15,789 nt of DNA from an uncultured Arcobacter sp. (GTDB lineage Bacteria > Campylobacterota > Campylobacteria > Campylobacterales > Arcobacteraceae). This document shows positions 1 to 7,547 of this stretch, one piece after another. Below the pieces are notes generated by a model, which was given only the letters and a program-made list of their open reading frames with translations, ran no database searches and was not told where the DNA came from. The translations under genes were made by a program, and so were the position numbers. The DNA is taken from NCBI GenBank assembly GCA_913062735.1, contig CAJXWI010000009.1:1-15789 (forward strand), in the 5' to 3' direction. Position 1 is the stretch's first letter; every line of letters begins with the position of its first letter.

Positions 1-12
1 ACAGGCAATTGA

Positions 13-243
13 ACCTATAGGCGTAACAGTGGTGCAGGTTTAACCACCGAAATGATAAATAAGCTAGTATCAGACGCTAACAAACATAAAGTCAAAACAA
101 CCCTAGGCATTAATGGCATGGGGAAAAAAGAAAAGTACTTTAATCAACTAGTACGCAATAACAAACAAGATATATTTGCTGAACACATTCGCGACCTATG
201 TCTTAAGCATGGTATTGGTGGCGTAGATGTAGACTATGAACAT
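13..243 (+). pseudogene. Fragment of a GH18 (chitinase-like) glycoside hydrolase
   Basis: Read in the frame of the gene that follows, this stretch encodes a piece of a family 18 glycoside hydrolase barrel. It shows a strand-like segment VKTTLGING (the usual 'vkvllsigG' strand), then an aromatic/arginine helix, then KHGIGGVDVDYE. The last matches the GH18 catalytic signature DGxDxDxE, with the final Glu (bases 238-240) in the position of the catalytic acid; the first Asp of the signature is Gly here. Everything after the Glu belongs to SpoT, and a TGA at 10-12 closes the frame upstream. The piece therefore has neither end of a GH18 protein. It is either a genomic remnant fused to spoT or the product of a mis-joined assembly. 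Recognition is by motif only. Confidence 0.6.
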
Positions 244-2181
244 GCCTCTAATGATGAAGATATTGTAGCAACTGCTTTAATGCATGATGTAGTAGAAGAT
301 ACCAAATACAATTTAGATTTTGTACGAAATCAATGGGGCGATGAAATTGCTCATATGGTTGATGGTTTAACAAAAATTGATGAAATTAGAGAACATGAGC
401 TTATTCCCTCATCCACCAATACTAAACTAATGTCATCTGCGCTTACTTTTAGAAAAATGTTAATAGCTTCTATTGATGATCCCAGAGTTTTAGTAGTAAA
501 ATTATGTGACAGACTGCATAATATGCTAACCCTTCAAGCCTTAAGTCCTGAAAAACAATTACGTATTGCAGAAGAGACTATGGTGGTTTACGTTCCAATT
601 GCTCACAGACTAGGAATTTCTTCTATTAAAAATGCCCTTGAAGACCTGTCTTTTTTATATATTTATCCAAAAGAATACAAAAAGATTGATGATTTCATTC
701 AAGAACACGCACATAAAATTACGGTGACCTTTAATGAATTCATATCTTCTACTAAAAAACTATTGGAAAAGAATGGATATGAGCAAGATAAGATTGTTAT
801 TAAATCTAGAATCAAACATTATTATTCTATTTATTTAAAAATGCAAAGAAAAGGTGTCAATATTGATGAAGTATTGGACCTTTTAGCCATACGAATTATG
901 GTTGAAAATGAAATTGACTGTTATAAAGTCATGGGGTTTATGCACCTTGAATACAGACCGCTTATTGCACGTTTTAAGGATTATGTTTCAACACCTAAAG
1001 AAAATGGTTATCAAACCATTCATACCACTGTTTTTTATAATTCAAAAATTCATGAAGTACAAATACGTACATTTGATATGAATAAAGTTGCAGAATATGG
1101 AATTGCTGCGCATTGGAAATATAAAGGTGGAAATAAAAAAGGGCCTAATTTAAACTGGCTTAAGTCTCTTGAATACTCCAATGAAAATGTGGAAGAATTT
1201 TACCATGAAACCAAACAAGAATTTTTTTCTGAAGAAATAGTAGTTTATTCTCCAAAGGGTGGAATATTCACACTTCCAAGAGGTTCTACTGCCTATGATT
1301 ATGCCTATATGATTCATACAGATGTAGGAAATAAAGCCAGTGAATGTTATATTAATAAAGTTAAAAAACCACTTTTAACAGAACTTCACAGTTCTGATAT
1401 CGTTTCAATTAAAACATTAGATCATGATATTCCTAGATGTTCATGGGTAGATATGGTAATAACAAGCAGAGCAAAAAAACAAATTAAAATTTTATGTTCA
1501 CACAGAGAAAAAGAATTAGATGAATTAACGGGTGCGAATATCATTAATACTATTTTTTCACGATACAAAAAAGATATTATAGAAGCGTATCCCGTATCTT
1601 CTTTACAAAAAATTCCATTAGATTTGTCTTATTTAAAAAATGTAAAAAAAACCATTGAAAAAAATATTAATAAAAAAGCCGGTTTTGTAACCATGTTTAA
1701 AATGTTTACGTCAAATTTAAAAGAATATAAATTTGATAATATTTTATTAACATCAAATTTTACTATTTCTAGTATTGAATTTGATCACTGCTGTCATCCA
1801 AAAACAGGTGATGGTATTGTTACTTTTAAAGAAGGGGCAAAAGGAATAATTCATCATAAAATGTGTGATAAAGCCTATTCTAAAATAATAAATAAAGAAC
1901 AAATGTTATACGCACAATGGATGGGAGATACTTATTATACATATAAAATGTTGGTTTCTTTGCCTAATAATAAAGGCGAGTTAGCTAAATTATTAAATTA
2001 TATGTCAAAATACGATATTTATATTTTATCAATATCGTATGGGAGAGAAAAACATTCATACAGACAATATTGTGATATTGAATTTGAAATAAATGACCCA
2101 AATATTGAAAGAGTCAAAAGTTTTATTGAGAAAAAATCAAAAGTAATTGATTTTTTCTCTAAAAAAGATGCATACAAGTAA
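52..2181 (+). CDS. spoT: Bifunctional (p)ppGpp synthetase/hydrolase SpoT/RSH, native N-terminus replaced by GH18 sequence
   Basis: RSH-family enzyme that makes and degrades (p)ppGpp in the stringent response. From about residue 66 the protein is typical. The HD hydrolase core has HDVVEDT (H78, D79) and KLCDRLHN (D153). The synthetase domain has YSIYLKMQRKG and RFKDYVSTPKENGYQTIH (R307, K309, D310; the RxKD form is typical of bifunctional rather than RelA-only enzymes). QIRT and AAHWKYKGG follow. A TGS domain lies near 396-455, a Cys/His region (DHCCHPKTGDGI) near 578, and a C-terminal ACT domain near 630-709. Residues 1-65 are not RSH: they resemble GH18 and replace the helices that carry the first metal-binding His of the hydrolase (the HP motif). 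As written, the hydrolase should be inactive while the synthetase looks intact, which is usually toxic. An assembly join is therefore likely. Bases 1-51 hold no complete gene. Confidence 0.85.
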   Translation: MINKLVSDANKHKVKTTLGINGMGKKEKYFNQLVRNNKQDIFAEHIRDLCLKHGIGGVDVDYEHASNDEDIVATALMHDVVEDTKYNLDFVRNQWGDEIAHMVDGLTKIDEIREHELIPSSTNTKLMSSALTFRKMLIASIDDPRVLVVKLCDRLHNMLTLQALSPEKQLRIAEETMVVYVPIAHRLGISSIKNALEDLSFLYIYPKEYKKIDDFIQEHAHKITVTFNEFISSTKKLLEKNGYEQDKIVIKSRIKHYYSIYLKMQRKGVNIDEVLDLLAIRIMVENEIDCYKVMGFMHLEYRPLIARFKDYVSTPKENGYQTIHTTVFYNSKIHEVQIRTFDMNKVAEYGIAAHWKYKGGNKKGPNLNWLKSLEYSNENVEEFYHETKQEFFSEEIVVYSPKGGIFTLPRGSTAYDYAYMIHTDVGNKASECYINKVKKPLLTELHSSDIVSIKTLDHDIPRCSWVDMVITSRAKKQIKILCSHREKELDELTGANIINTIFSRYKKDIIEAYPVSSLQKIPLDLSYLKNVKKTIEKNINKKAGFVTMFKMFTSNLKEYKFDNILLTSNFTISSIEFDHCCHPKTGDGIVTFKEGAKGIIHHKMCDKAYSKIINKEQMLYAQWMGDTYYTYKMLVSLPNNKGELAKLLNYMSKYDIYILSISYGREKHSYRQYCDIEFEINDPNIERVKSFIEKKSKVIDFFSKKDAYK

Positions 2182-2200
2182 GTATTATTTTATTACTTAC
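2178..2200 (+). terminator. Possible weak hairpin at the end of spoT
   Basis: GTAAGTA (2178-2184) pairs with TACTTAC (2194-2200) across a 9-base loop and overlaps the spoT stop codon. The stem is AT-rich and is followed by a T-rich but interrupted stretch, so it is at best a weak terminator. The remaining intergenic DNA up to 2327 shows no gene. Confidence 0.3.
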
Positions 2201-2297
2201 ATACTATTTTGTGTAGTTTTTATCAATGATAAAGTAAGCTTTAGATGTACCTAATTGCGAATTGTTTAAACATAATATGACTTTAATGATTACATAG

Positions 2298-2323
2298 TAT
2301 AATATCACACTTATTAAAAGAGG
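2298..2323 (+). promoter_or_regulatory. Promoter -10 box and ribosome binding site of tyrS
   Basis: TATAAT at 2298-2303 matches the sigma-70 -10 consensus. No clear -35 box is seen, which is normal for Campylobacterota promoters. AAGAGG at 2318-2323 lies 4 bases before the tyrS ATG. The promoter would give a leader of roughly 18 bases and probably drives tyrS and the two genes after it. Confidence 0.55.
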
Positions 2324-2327
2324 TTAT

Positions 2328-3539
2328 ATGGAAAATAAAATAAAAGAAGCGTTAGCTGAAATTAAAAGAGGTTCTTTTGAAATCATTGATTTTGAACGAA
2401 TTGAAAAATTAATAAAACAATTTTATGAAACAGGTAAACACTTTTATGTAAAAGCTGGTTTTGATCCAACAGCTCCAGATTTACATTTAGGGCACACTGT
2501 TTTAATACAAAAATTAGCTACTTTTCAGAAATTTGGAGGAATCGTTCAATTTTTAATTGGAGATTTTACTGCCACTATTGGTGATCCAACTGGAAAAAGC
2601 GAAACAAGAAAAATATTAAGTGAAGAACAAGTTTTAGCAAATGCCCAATCTTATAAAGAACAAGTATTTAAAATTCTAGATCCTGCTAAAACGGAAGTAA
2701 TGTTCAACTCAAAATGGCTAAAAGAGTTGGGTGCTGGTGGTATTATTAATCTTGCATCAAACCTTACTGTTGCACGAATGTTAGAAAGAGACGATTTCTC
2801 TAAGCGTTATGCAGCACAAGCACCAATAGCAGTAAGTGAATTTATGTATCCTTTATTGCAAGGTTATGATTCTGTTGCTATGAATACAGATATTGAGCTT
2901 GGAGGAACAGATCAAAAGTTTAATTTACTTATGGGAAGAACCTTACAAAAAGCCTATGACTGTAAAAAACAGCAAGCTGTTTTAATGATGCCTATATTAG
3001 AAGGTTTAGATGGGGTTAATAAAATGTCTAAATCTTTAAACAATTATATAGGTGTTACAGATGAAGCCAATGATATGTTTGGAAAAATATTATCAGTATC
3101 TGATGAATTAATGTGGCGTTTTTATGAACTATTGTCACAAAAATCCATTCAAGAGATTAAAGATTTACAAATTGGAGTTGAGAATAAAAGCTTACATCCT
3201 AAAAAAGTAAAAGAAAACTTGGCGATGGAATTGGTTGAGAAATACCACGGAGTTGGAAGCGGTCTAAAAGCAAAAGAAGAATTTGAAAAAATATTCGCAA
3301 AAAAAGACATTCCTACAGAAATGGATGAATTCACTTTTGATGAAGGTGCTTGGATTTGTCAAGTACTAGTTGATAGTAATTTGGTTAAGTCTACTTCACA
3401 AGCAAGACGTGATGTAAAAGCCAATGCAGTTTCTTTAAATCAGAAAAAAATCTCTGATGAAAAATTAAATTTAGAAAAAGGCGAGTACATTTTACAAAAA
3501 GGTAAAAAAAGTTTCGCTAGAATAATAATAAAGGGCTAA
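2328..3539 (+). CDS. tyrS: Tyrosine--tRNA ligase
   Basis: Class I aminoacyl-tRNA synthetase that charges tRNA-Tyr with tyrosine in the cytoplasm. The 403-residue length is normal for the family. The ATP-binding HIGH signature is HLGH (53-56) within [11 protein letters not shown]. The tyrosine pocket region shows GGTDQ (192-196), and the flexible loop signature KMSKS is at 232-236. An S4-type RNA-binding domain occupies about 340-402 ([19 protein letters not shown]). The sequence looks like the TyrZ-like subgroup by its [12 protein letters not shown]. It follows spoT, as in other Campylobacterota, and its last codons contain the ribosome binding site of the next gene, so the two are probably cotranscribed. 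Nothing is unusual. Confidence 0.97.
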   Translation: MENKIKEALAEIKRGSFEIIDFERIEKLIKQFYETGKHFYVKAGFDPTAPDLHLGHTVLIQKLATFQKFGGIVQFLIGDFTATIGDPTGKSETRKILSEEQVLANAQSYKEQVFKILDPAKTEVMFNSKWLKELGAGGIINLASNLTVARMLERDDFSKRYAAQAPIAVSEFMYPLLQGYDSVAMNTDIELGGTDQKFNLLMGRTLQKAYDCKKQQAVLMMPILEGLDGVNKMSKSLNNYIGVTDEANDMFGKILSVSDELMWRFYELLSQKSIQEIKDLQIGVENKSLHPKKVKENLAMELVEKYHGVGSGLKAKEEFEKIFAKKDIPTEMDEFTFDEGAWICQVLVDSNLVKSTSQARRDVKANAVSLNQKKISDEKLNLEKGEYILQKGKKSFARIIIKG

Positions 3540-3541
3540 TT

Positions 3542-4615
3542 TTGAAAATAGGAAAATATGAAATAAAACATCCTATATTCCAAGGTGGAATGGGTGTTGG
3601 TGTAAGCTGGGACAAATTAGCAGGAACTGTTAGTAAAGAAGGCGGTTTAGGAGTAATTTCTGGTGTTGGAACAGGATATTATGAAAATAAAGCTTATGCA
3701 GAAAAACTAGTACGAGGGAAACCAAAAGACGCACTAAACTTTTATTCAAAAGAAGGTTTAACTGCTATTGTTAAAAATGCAAGAAAAATATGTGGAGATG
3801 CGCCTCTTGCATGTAATGTGTTATATGCATCAAATGATTATGGACGAACAGTTACAGATGCCTGTGAGGCTGGTGTAAACATGATAATAACGGGAGCTGG
3901 ACTTCCTACAAATATGCCAGAATTTACAAAAGATTATCCAGATGTTGCCTTAATTCCAATTGTATCTTCAGCACGTGCTTTAAAATTAATCTGTAAAAAA
4001 TGGAAACGTTATAATAAACTTCCAGATGCAGTTATTGTTGAAGGACCTTTAAGTGGTGGACATCAAGGTTTTTCTTATGAACAATGTTTTCAAGAAGAAT
4101 TTCAATTAGAAAACATCATTGCTCCTATTATTGAAGAAGCAAAGAACTGGGGTTCTATGCCTATTATTGCAGCAGGTGGAATTTGGACGAAAGATGATAT
4201 TGATAAATACATTGATATGGGCTGTACGGGTGTTCAAATGGCAACACGCTTTATTGCTACTTATGAATGTGATGCCCATGCAAATTTTAAGAAAATACTT
4301 TTAAGTGCAAAAGCAGATGATATTAAACTTTTTAAATCTCCTGTTGGTTTACCCGCACGTGGTGTTAAAACACAATTGCAATTCTCAATTGAAAAAGGAA
4401 CAGCACCAAAAGTTGTTTGTATATCAAACTGTGTTGCACCTTGTCACAGAGGGGTTGAAGCAAAAGCAGTGGGATATTGTATTGCAGATAGATTATCCTC
4501 AGCTTACAATGGAGATGAAGAAACAGGGTTATTTTTCACAGGTGCAAATGGTTATAAAATTGATAAAATCATTAGCGTTGCAGAACTTATGGAAAAACTC
4601 ACCAAAGGAGAATAA
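3542..4615 (+). CDS. Nitronate monooxygenase family flavoprotein (2-nitropropane dioxygenase-like)
   Basis: FMN-dependent TIM-barrel enzyme of the nitronate monooxygenase family, cytoplasmic; the physiological substrate cannot be told from sequence. It starts at TTG (3542-3544), two bases after the tyrS stop, with AAGGG at 3531-3535 inside tyrS as ribosome binding site. Family features are PIFQGGMGVGVSW near the N-terminus, GGLGVISG, ITGAGLP, GGHQG with the likely catalytic base H174, the phosphate-binding AAGGI, and GVQMATRF. The C-terminal part has a close set of cysteines, C293, C297 and C301 followed by H302 (CISNCVAPCHRG), which is not needed for FMN binding. A related gene sits between tyrS and the amidase gene in Campylobacter. 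A FabK-like enoyl reductase is a less likely alternative. Confidence 0.85.
   Translation: MKIGKYEIKHPIFQGGMGVGVSWDKLAGTVSKEGGLGVISGVGTGYYENKAYAEKLVRGKPKDALNFYSKEGLTAIVKNARKICGDAPLACNVLYASNDYGRTVTDACEAGVNMIITGAGLPTNMPEFTKDYPDVALIPIVSSARALKLICKKWKRYNKLPDAVIVEGPLSGGHQGFSYEQCFQEEFQLENIIAPIIEEAKNWGSMPIIAAGGIWTKDDIDKYIDMGCTGVQMATRFIATYECDAHANFKKILLSAKADDIKLFKSPVGLPARGVKTQLQFSIEKGTAPKVVCISNCVAPCHRGVEAKAVGYCIADRLSSAYNGDEETGLFFTGANGYKIDKIISVAELMEKLTKGE
4604..4610 (+). promoter_or_regulatory. Strong ribosome binding site that points to an AUU start
   Basis: AAAGGAG lies in the last codons of the preceding gene, five bases before ATT at 4616. No ATG, GTG or TTG lies in the amidase frame near it. The site therefore supports initiation at the ATT directly after the upstream stop codon. 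Confidence 0.55.
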
Positions 4616-5971
4616 ATTTTACGAAGTTTAATTCTTCTAATATTATTATTTGCCAGTACTAATCTACTGGCATCCAGTTTACCCTATAAATATTCTAATT
4701 TAAAGATGTCTTATTTAAGAGCTGTTTTAAGTTCAGATATAAAAAAAGAAGAAAAATACCTCAAAGAACTTATATCTGTAGGTAAAAAACTGCAGTACAA
4801 TACAACAAAATACCAAAATGAACTAAAAAAAATACACAGTAAAAAAACCATCGTTAAAAAAACAGTTCTTAAAAAAGCTCCTGTAAAAAAGTCTGTAAAA
4901 AAAACCTCCACGTATAATAAATCTAAATACACTATAAAATCTGTTTATACAAAAAACAATACTATTGTTGTGACCTTTAATAAAAATATTAACAATAAAT
5001 ATTTGACATTTTTTGAATTACATTATAAAAAGCTTTCAAAAGATGTCTTTGATATTAAAGGGAATTTTAAAGATGCAAAACCTAGTAAACTTAGTATTAA
5101 TGGTATTGATAGAATAAGTATCGCTCAAAATAAAAAAGACATACTAAGAATCGTATTATCACATAAGAAAAATCTAAAAACTACTTATAGTTTTAATAAA
5201 AGATCAATAATCATTAAAATACACAATTTATCTAAAAAAAGAATATCTCCAAGTATTTCAAAGATTATAAAAAATAAATATTATGTTAATAAAAATAAAG
5301 TCATAGTAATAGATGCAGGACATGGAGGCAAGGATTCAGGTGCAGTAGGACCTTATAAACGATATGAAAAACACAGCGTATTAAAAGTATCTAAATACCT
5401 CTATAGCTATTTAAAACAAGAAGGATATAAAGTTTATCTAACCAGAAATAAAGATAAATTTATAAAAGTAAATAATAGAACCATTTTAGCCAATAGAAAA
5501 AAAGCAGATATATTCATCTCTGTTCATGCAAACTCCGTTCCTAAAAGTAAAGCACATAGAATAAGTGGCATTGAAACGTTCTTTTTAAGTCCTGCTAGAA
5601 GTGAAAGAGCAAAAAGAGTGGCAGCAAAAGAAAACCGCTCAGACCTACGAAAAATGAATTATTCTTCTAAAAATTCATTTTTAACCGTTTTAAATAGAAG
5701 TAAAATAACAGCTTCTCAAAAACTTGCTATTGATGTACAAAAAAACATCTTACACAACTTACGAAAATCCTATAAAAAAGTAAATGATAGTGGAGTAAGA
5801 GAAGGTCCTTTTTGGGTCCTTGTAGGGGCTCAAATGCCTTCTATCTTAGTAGAAATTGGATATATGTCTCATCCTTTAGAGAGTAAACGCTTGTATTCTA
5901 GCGCTTATCAAAAAAAGATAGCAAAAGGTATTGCAAATGGCGTTAATGCTTATTTTGCAAAAAATCCTTAA
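4616..5971 (+). CDS. amiA: Periplasmic N-acetylmuramoyl-L-alanine amidase with AMIN-like domain
   Basis: Zinc amidase that cleaves the bond between MurNAc and L-alanine in peptidoglycan during cell separation. The first in-frame ATG is at 4706, but the 30 codons before it encode a clear signal peptide (RSLILLILLFASTNLLA). This runs back to an ATT at 4616, directly after the upstream stop and five bases past AAAGGAG. I therefore place the start at 4616, giving 451 residues. After the signal come a charged helix, a lysine-rich stretch with repeated KK pairs, a beta-rich AMIN-like region (about 105-205) and an Amidase_3 domain (about 230-449). Zinc ligands are H236 (DAGHGG), E251 and H304 (SVHAN); the catalytic Glu is E413 (VEIGYMS). 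An insertion near 320-375 (SSKNSFLTVLNR) resembles the regulatory helix region of AmiA-type enzymes. The gene follows the flavoprotein in one operon and overlaps the opposing NUDIX gene by 29 bases. Confidence 0.85.
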   Translation: MLRSLILLILLFASTNLLASSLPYKYSNLKMSYLRAVLSSDIKKEEKYLKELISVGKKLQYNTTKYQNELKKIHSKKTIVKKTVLKKAPVKKSVKKTSTYNKSKYTIKSVYTKNNTIVVTFNKNINNKYLTFFELHYKKLSKDVFDIKGNFKDAKPSKLSINGIDRISIAQNKKDILRIVLSHKKNLKTTYSFNKRSIIIKIHNLSKKRISPSISKIIKNKYYVNKNKVIVIDAGHGGKDSGAVGPYKRYEKHSVLKVSKYLYSYLKQEGYKVYLTRNKDKFIKVNNRTILANRKKADIFISVHANSVPKSKAHRISGIETFFLSPARSERAKRVAAKENRSDLRKMNYSSKNSFLTVLNRSKITASQKLAIDVQKNILHNLRKSYKKVNDSGVREGPFWVLVGAQMPSILVEIGYMSHPLESKRLYSSAYQKKIAKGIANGVNAYFAKNP

Positions 5972-6383
5972 TATCTTTCATTATGTACATTTGTTTGTCC
6001 CTTATTAAAGGTAAATCTTCCAAAGAAAAGAATTTTACTTTTTGATTTTCCCAAGATAAAAAATTATCAAATAATTTATCATCCATAAATTTATCGTCCA
6101 TATCATCAATACAAGATGCATTAACCAACCAAATTCCGACATCCTTTTCATCATTTAATTGCTCGAAGTATTCTTCAAAATACTGTTTTTTTACATAAAG
6201 AGAGCTTTCTTCTTCAACTTCTCTTTGTGCACAACATTTCTCATCTTCATTTTTAAGCGTAACACCTTTTAAAAAGCCCCAAGAATCCCTACTTTTGACA
6301 CCCTTGCATAAAAGCACCTTAATACTCTTTTTATTAATTTTATAAATACATAAACCATAGGCTTTTTTATGATTACTGTTCAT
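5943..6383 (-). CDS. NUDIX hydrolase
   Basis: Small pyrophosphatase fold protein; the nucleoside-diphosphate-linked substrate cannot be predicted. I chose the ATG at 6383 (146 residues) because GGAG lies four bases upstream. The frame stays open to 6461, but that extension covers a -10-like TATAAT and reads as non-domain sequence. The Nudix box is G40-x5-E46-x7-R54-E55-V-E-E58-E59-x-S61-L. It matches GX5EX7REUXEEXGU except that the last Gly is Ser. The metal-binding Glu residues are present. It lies 92 bases downstream of the LptF/G gene on the same strand. Its last 29 bases overlap the end of the convergent amidase gene. Confidence 0.8.
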   Translation of the reverse strand: MNSNHKKAYGLCIYKINKKSIKVLLCKGVKSRDSWGFLKGVTLKNEDEKCCAQREVEEESSLYVKKQYFEEYFEQLNDEKDVGIWLVNASCIDDMDDKFMDDKLFDNFLSWENQKVKFFSLEDLPLIRDKQMYIMKDIKDFLQNKH

Positions 6384-6398
6384 AGTTCTCCAAAATAC

Positions 6399-6404
6399 AT
6401 TATA
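6399..6404 (-). promoter_or_regulatory. Possible -10 box for the NUDIX gene
   Basis: TATAAT on the - strand lies about 15 bases before the chosen NUDIX start. The leader would be very short, with the transcript beginning close to the ribosome binding site, so its use is uncertain. Readthrough from the LptF/G gene is the alternative. Confidence 0.3.
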
Positions 6405-6428
6405 ATATTCGCTAAGAAAGTATATAAA

Positions 6429-6476
6429 AGTATTAATTATAAAAAGTTTAATTCTTTGCAAGAAAGTAAAATACTT
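6429..6476 (-). terminator. Possible compound hairpin between LptF/G and NUDIX genes
   Basis: AAAGTATT and AATACTTT form the outer arms around an inner TTCTT/AAGAA stem on either strand, directly after the stop of the LptF/G gene. The structure is AT-rich and lacks a clean T run, so it may only attenuate transcription. Confidence 0.25.
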
Positions 6477-7546
6477 TAATTAGAAGAGCTCTTTTTTACA
6501 AAAATAAAATAAGCCAGCATTACCCAGATGAAAAAGGGCAAGAGAATTGAGAGTTCAGGTAATAATATACCCCCAAAAGTAAGTTTATGCAGCATAAAGA
6601 ATATTCCCCAAACAATCAAGGTCCCAAAAATACTAAAGGTAGTAAAAGCGGTAAAAGAAAAAGTTCTGGCATTTGCTTTGGCAAAAGAAAAAACCAGCAA
6701 GAGTAAGGGCAGAACAAAAAATATCCCTACAACTTCATAGTATAAAGAAGCCCTTACTTTTAAAGTGCTTATATCTTGTTCCTTTAATAAAACCAAAGCG
6801 CTTAAAGCATCTAAAATAGAAAATTTTGATTTTGCTTCGTATACATTGTCAAGTATTTTTGGTTTAAAACCTTCAAGCGTATGTAAAAACTTTTCATGCC
6901 TTACTTCAATTTTTGAGCTTTTAAAATCAATATTAAGAGGTTTTGTAAGTATTTTTGCATCCAATACATACCATTTATTATTTTGAAAATAAGCGCGCCT
7001 TGCAACTATACTTTCAACAATATCTCTTCCTTCTAATTTATAAATATGAATTCCTATGGCTTTTTTTTCTAAGGGGTATAGTTTTTTAAAATACACAAAA
7101 TAATCATTATACTTTAAAAAAATATCTGCTTTAGAATTTGTAAAATATTCATTTTTAACAATTTTTCCTTTTTGCTCATAAGAATAAGCCAAAGGTGTAG
7201 CTTGCAATAAAAATAAAATACTTAATAAAAGAAAGGACATGCGCATAATTGGGTTGTATATATATTTTTCTTTTGTACCTAAAGAATAAAATGCCACCAA
7301 CTCATTGGACTTAATAAAAACAACTAGGGTTACTATCCATGCAAATACTAAGGATAAAGGTAAGGTTAGAGTAAGTGTGAAAAAACAATTATATAACAAA
7401 TATAATAATTGTAAGTTAGCAGATTCTGGCAGTTTTTTAAAGTTTTGCAAAAAATCTAAACCTACAAAAAATAGCTCCAGAGAAATTAAAATAATAAAAA
7501 AGTTTTTTAAAAATTTTGATAAAATATATTGTGTAATTAAGCTCAT
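6476..7546 (-). CDS. LptF/LptG family permease (lipopolysaccharide export)
   Basis: Inner-membrane protein of the YjgP/YjgQ family. With a partner permease and the LptB ATPase, these proteins lift lipopolysaccharide or lipooligosaccharide from the inner membrane into the LptA/C bridge. At 356 residues it has the expected layout: N-terminal membrane helices (about 13-35, 50-78, 98-118), a periplasmic beta-jellyroll-like region (about 125-240, with YFVYFKKLYPLEKKAIGIHIYKL split around hydrophilic strands), and three C-terminal helices (about 267-290, 296-318, 325-349). LptF and LptG cannot be told apart from this sequence. It begins one base after the pth stop and is third in an rplY-pth-permease run, as in Campylobacter and Helicobacter relatives. 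Confidence 0.85.
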   Translation of the reverse strand: MSLITQYILSKFLKNFFIILISLELFFVGLDFLQNFKKLPESANLQLLYLLYNCFFTLTLTLPLSLVFAWIVTLVVFIKSNELVAFYSLGTKEKYIYNPIMRMSFLLLSILFLLQATPLAYSYEQKGKIVKNEYFTNSKADIFLKYNDYFVYFKKLYPLEKKAIGIHIYKLEGRDIVESIVARRAYFQNNKWYVLDAKILTKPLNIDFKSSKIEVRHEKFLHTLEGFKPKILDNVYEAKSKFSILDALSALVLLKEQDISTLKVRASLYYEVVGIFFVLPLLLLVFSFAKANARTFSFTAFTTFSIFGTLIVWGIFFMLHKLTFGGILLPELSILLPFFIWVMLAYFIFVKKSSSN

Positions 7547-7547
7547 T

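Noticed and set aside
4305..4631. 108-codon + strand frame overlapping the flavoprotein gene end
   Set aside because: It lies in another frame of a well-conserved domain, has Lys/Gln-rich composition and no family features; the real downstream gene starts in a different frame.
6384..6461. 26-residue N-terminal extension of the NUDIX protein
   Set aside because: It covers a -10-like box and the ribosome binding site of the internal ATG at 6383, and the NUDIX fold needs no such segment.
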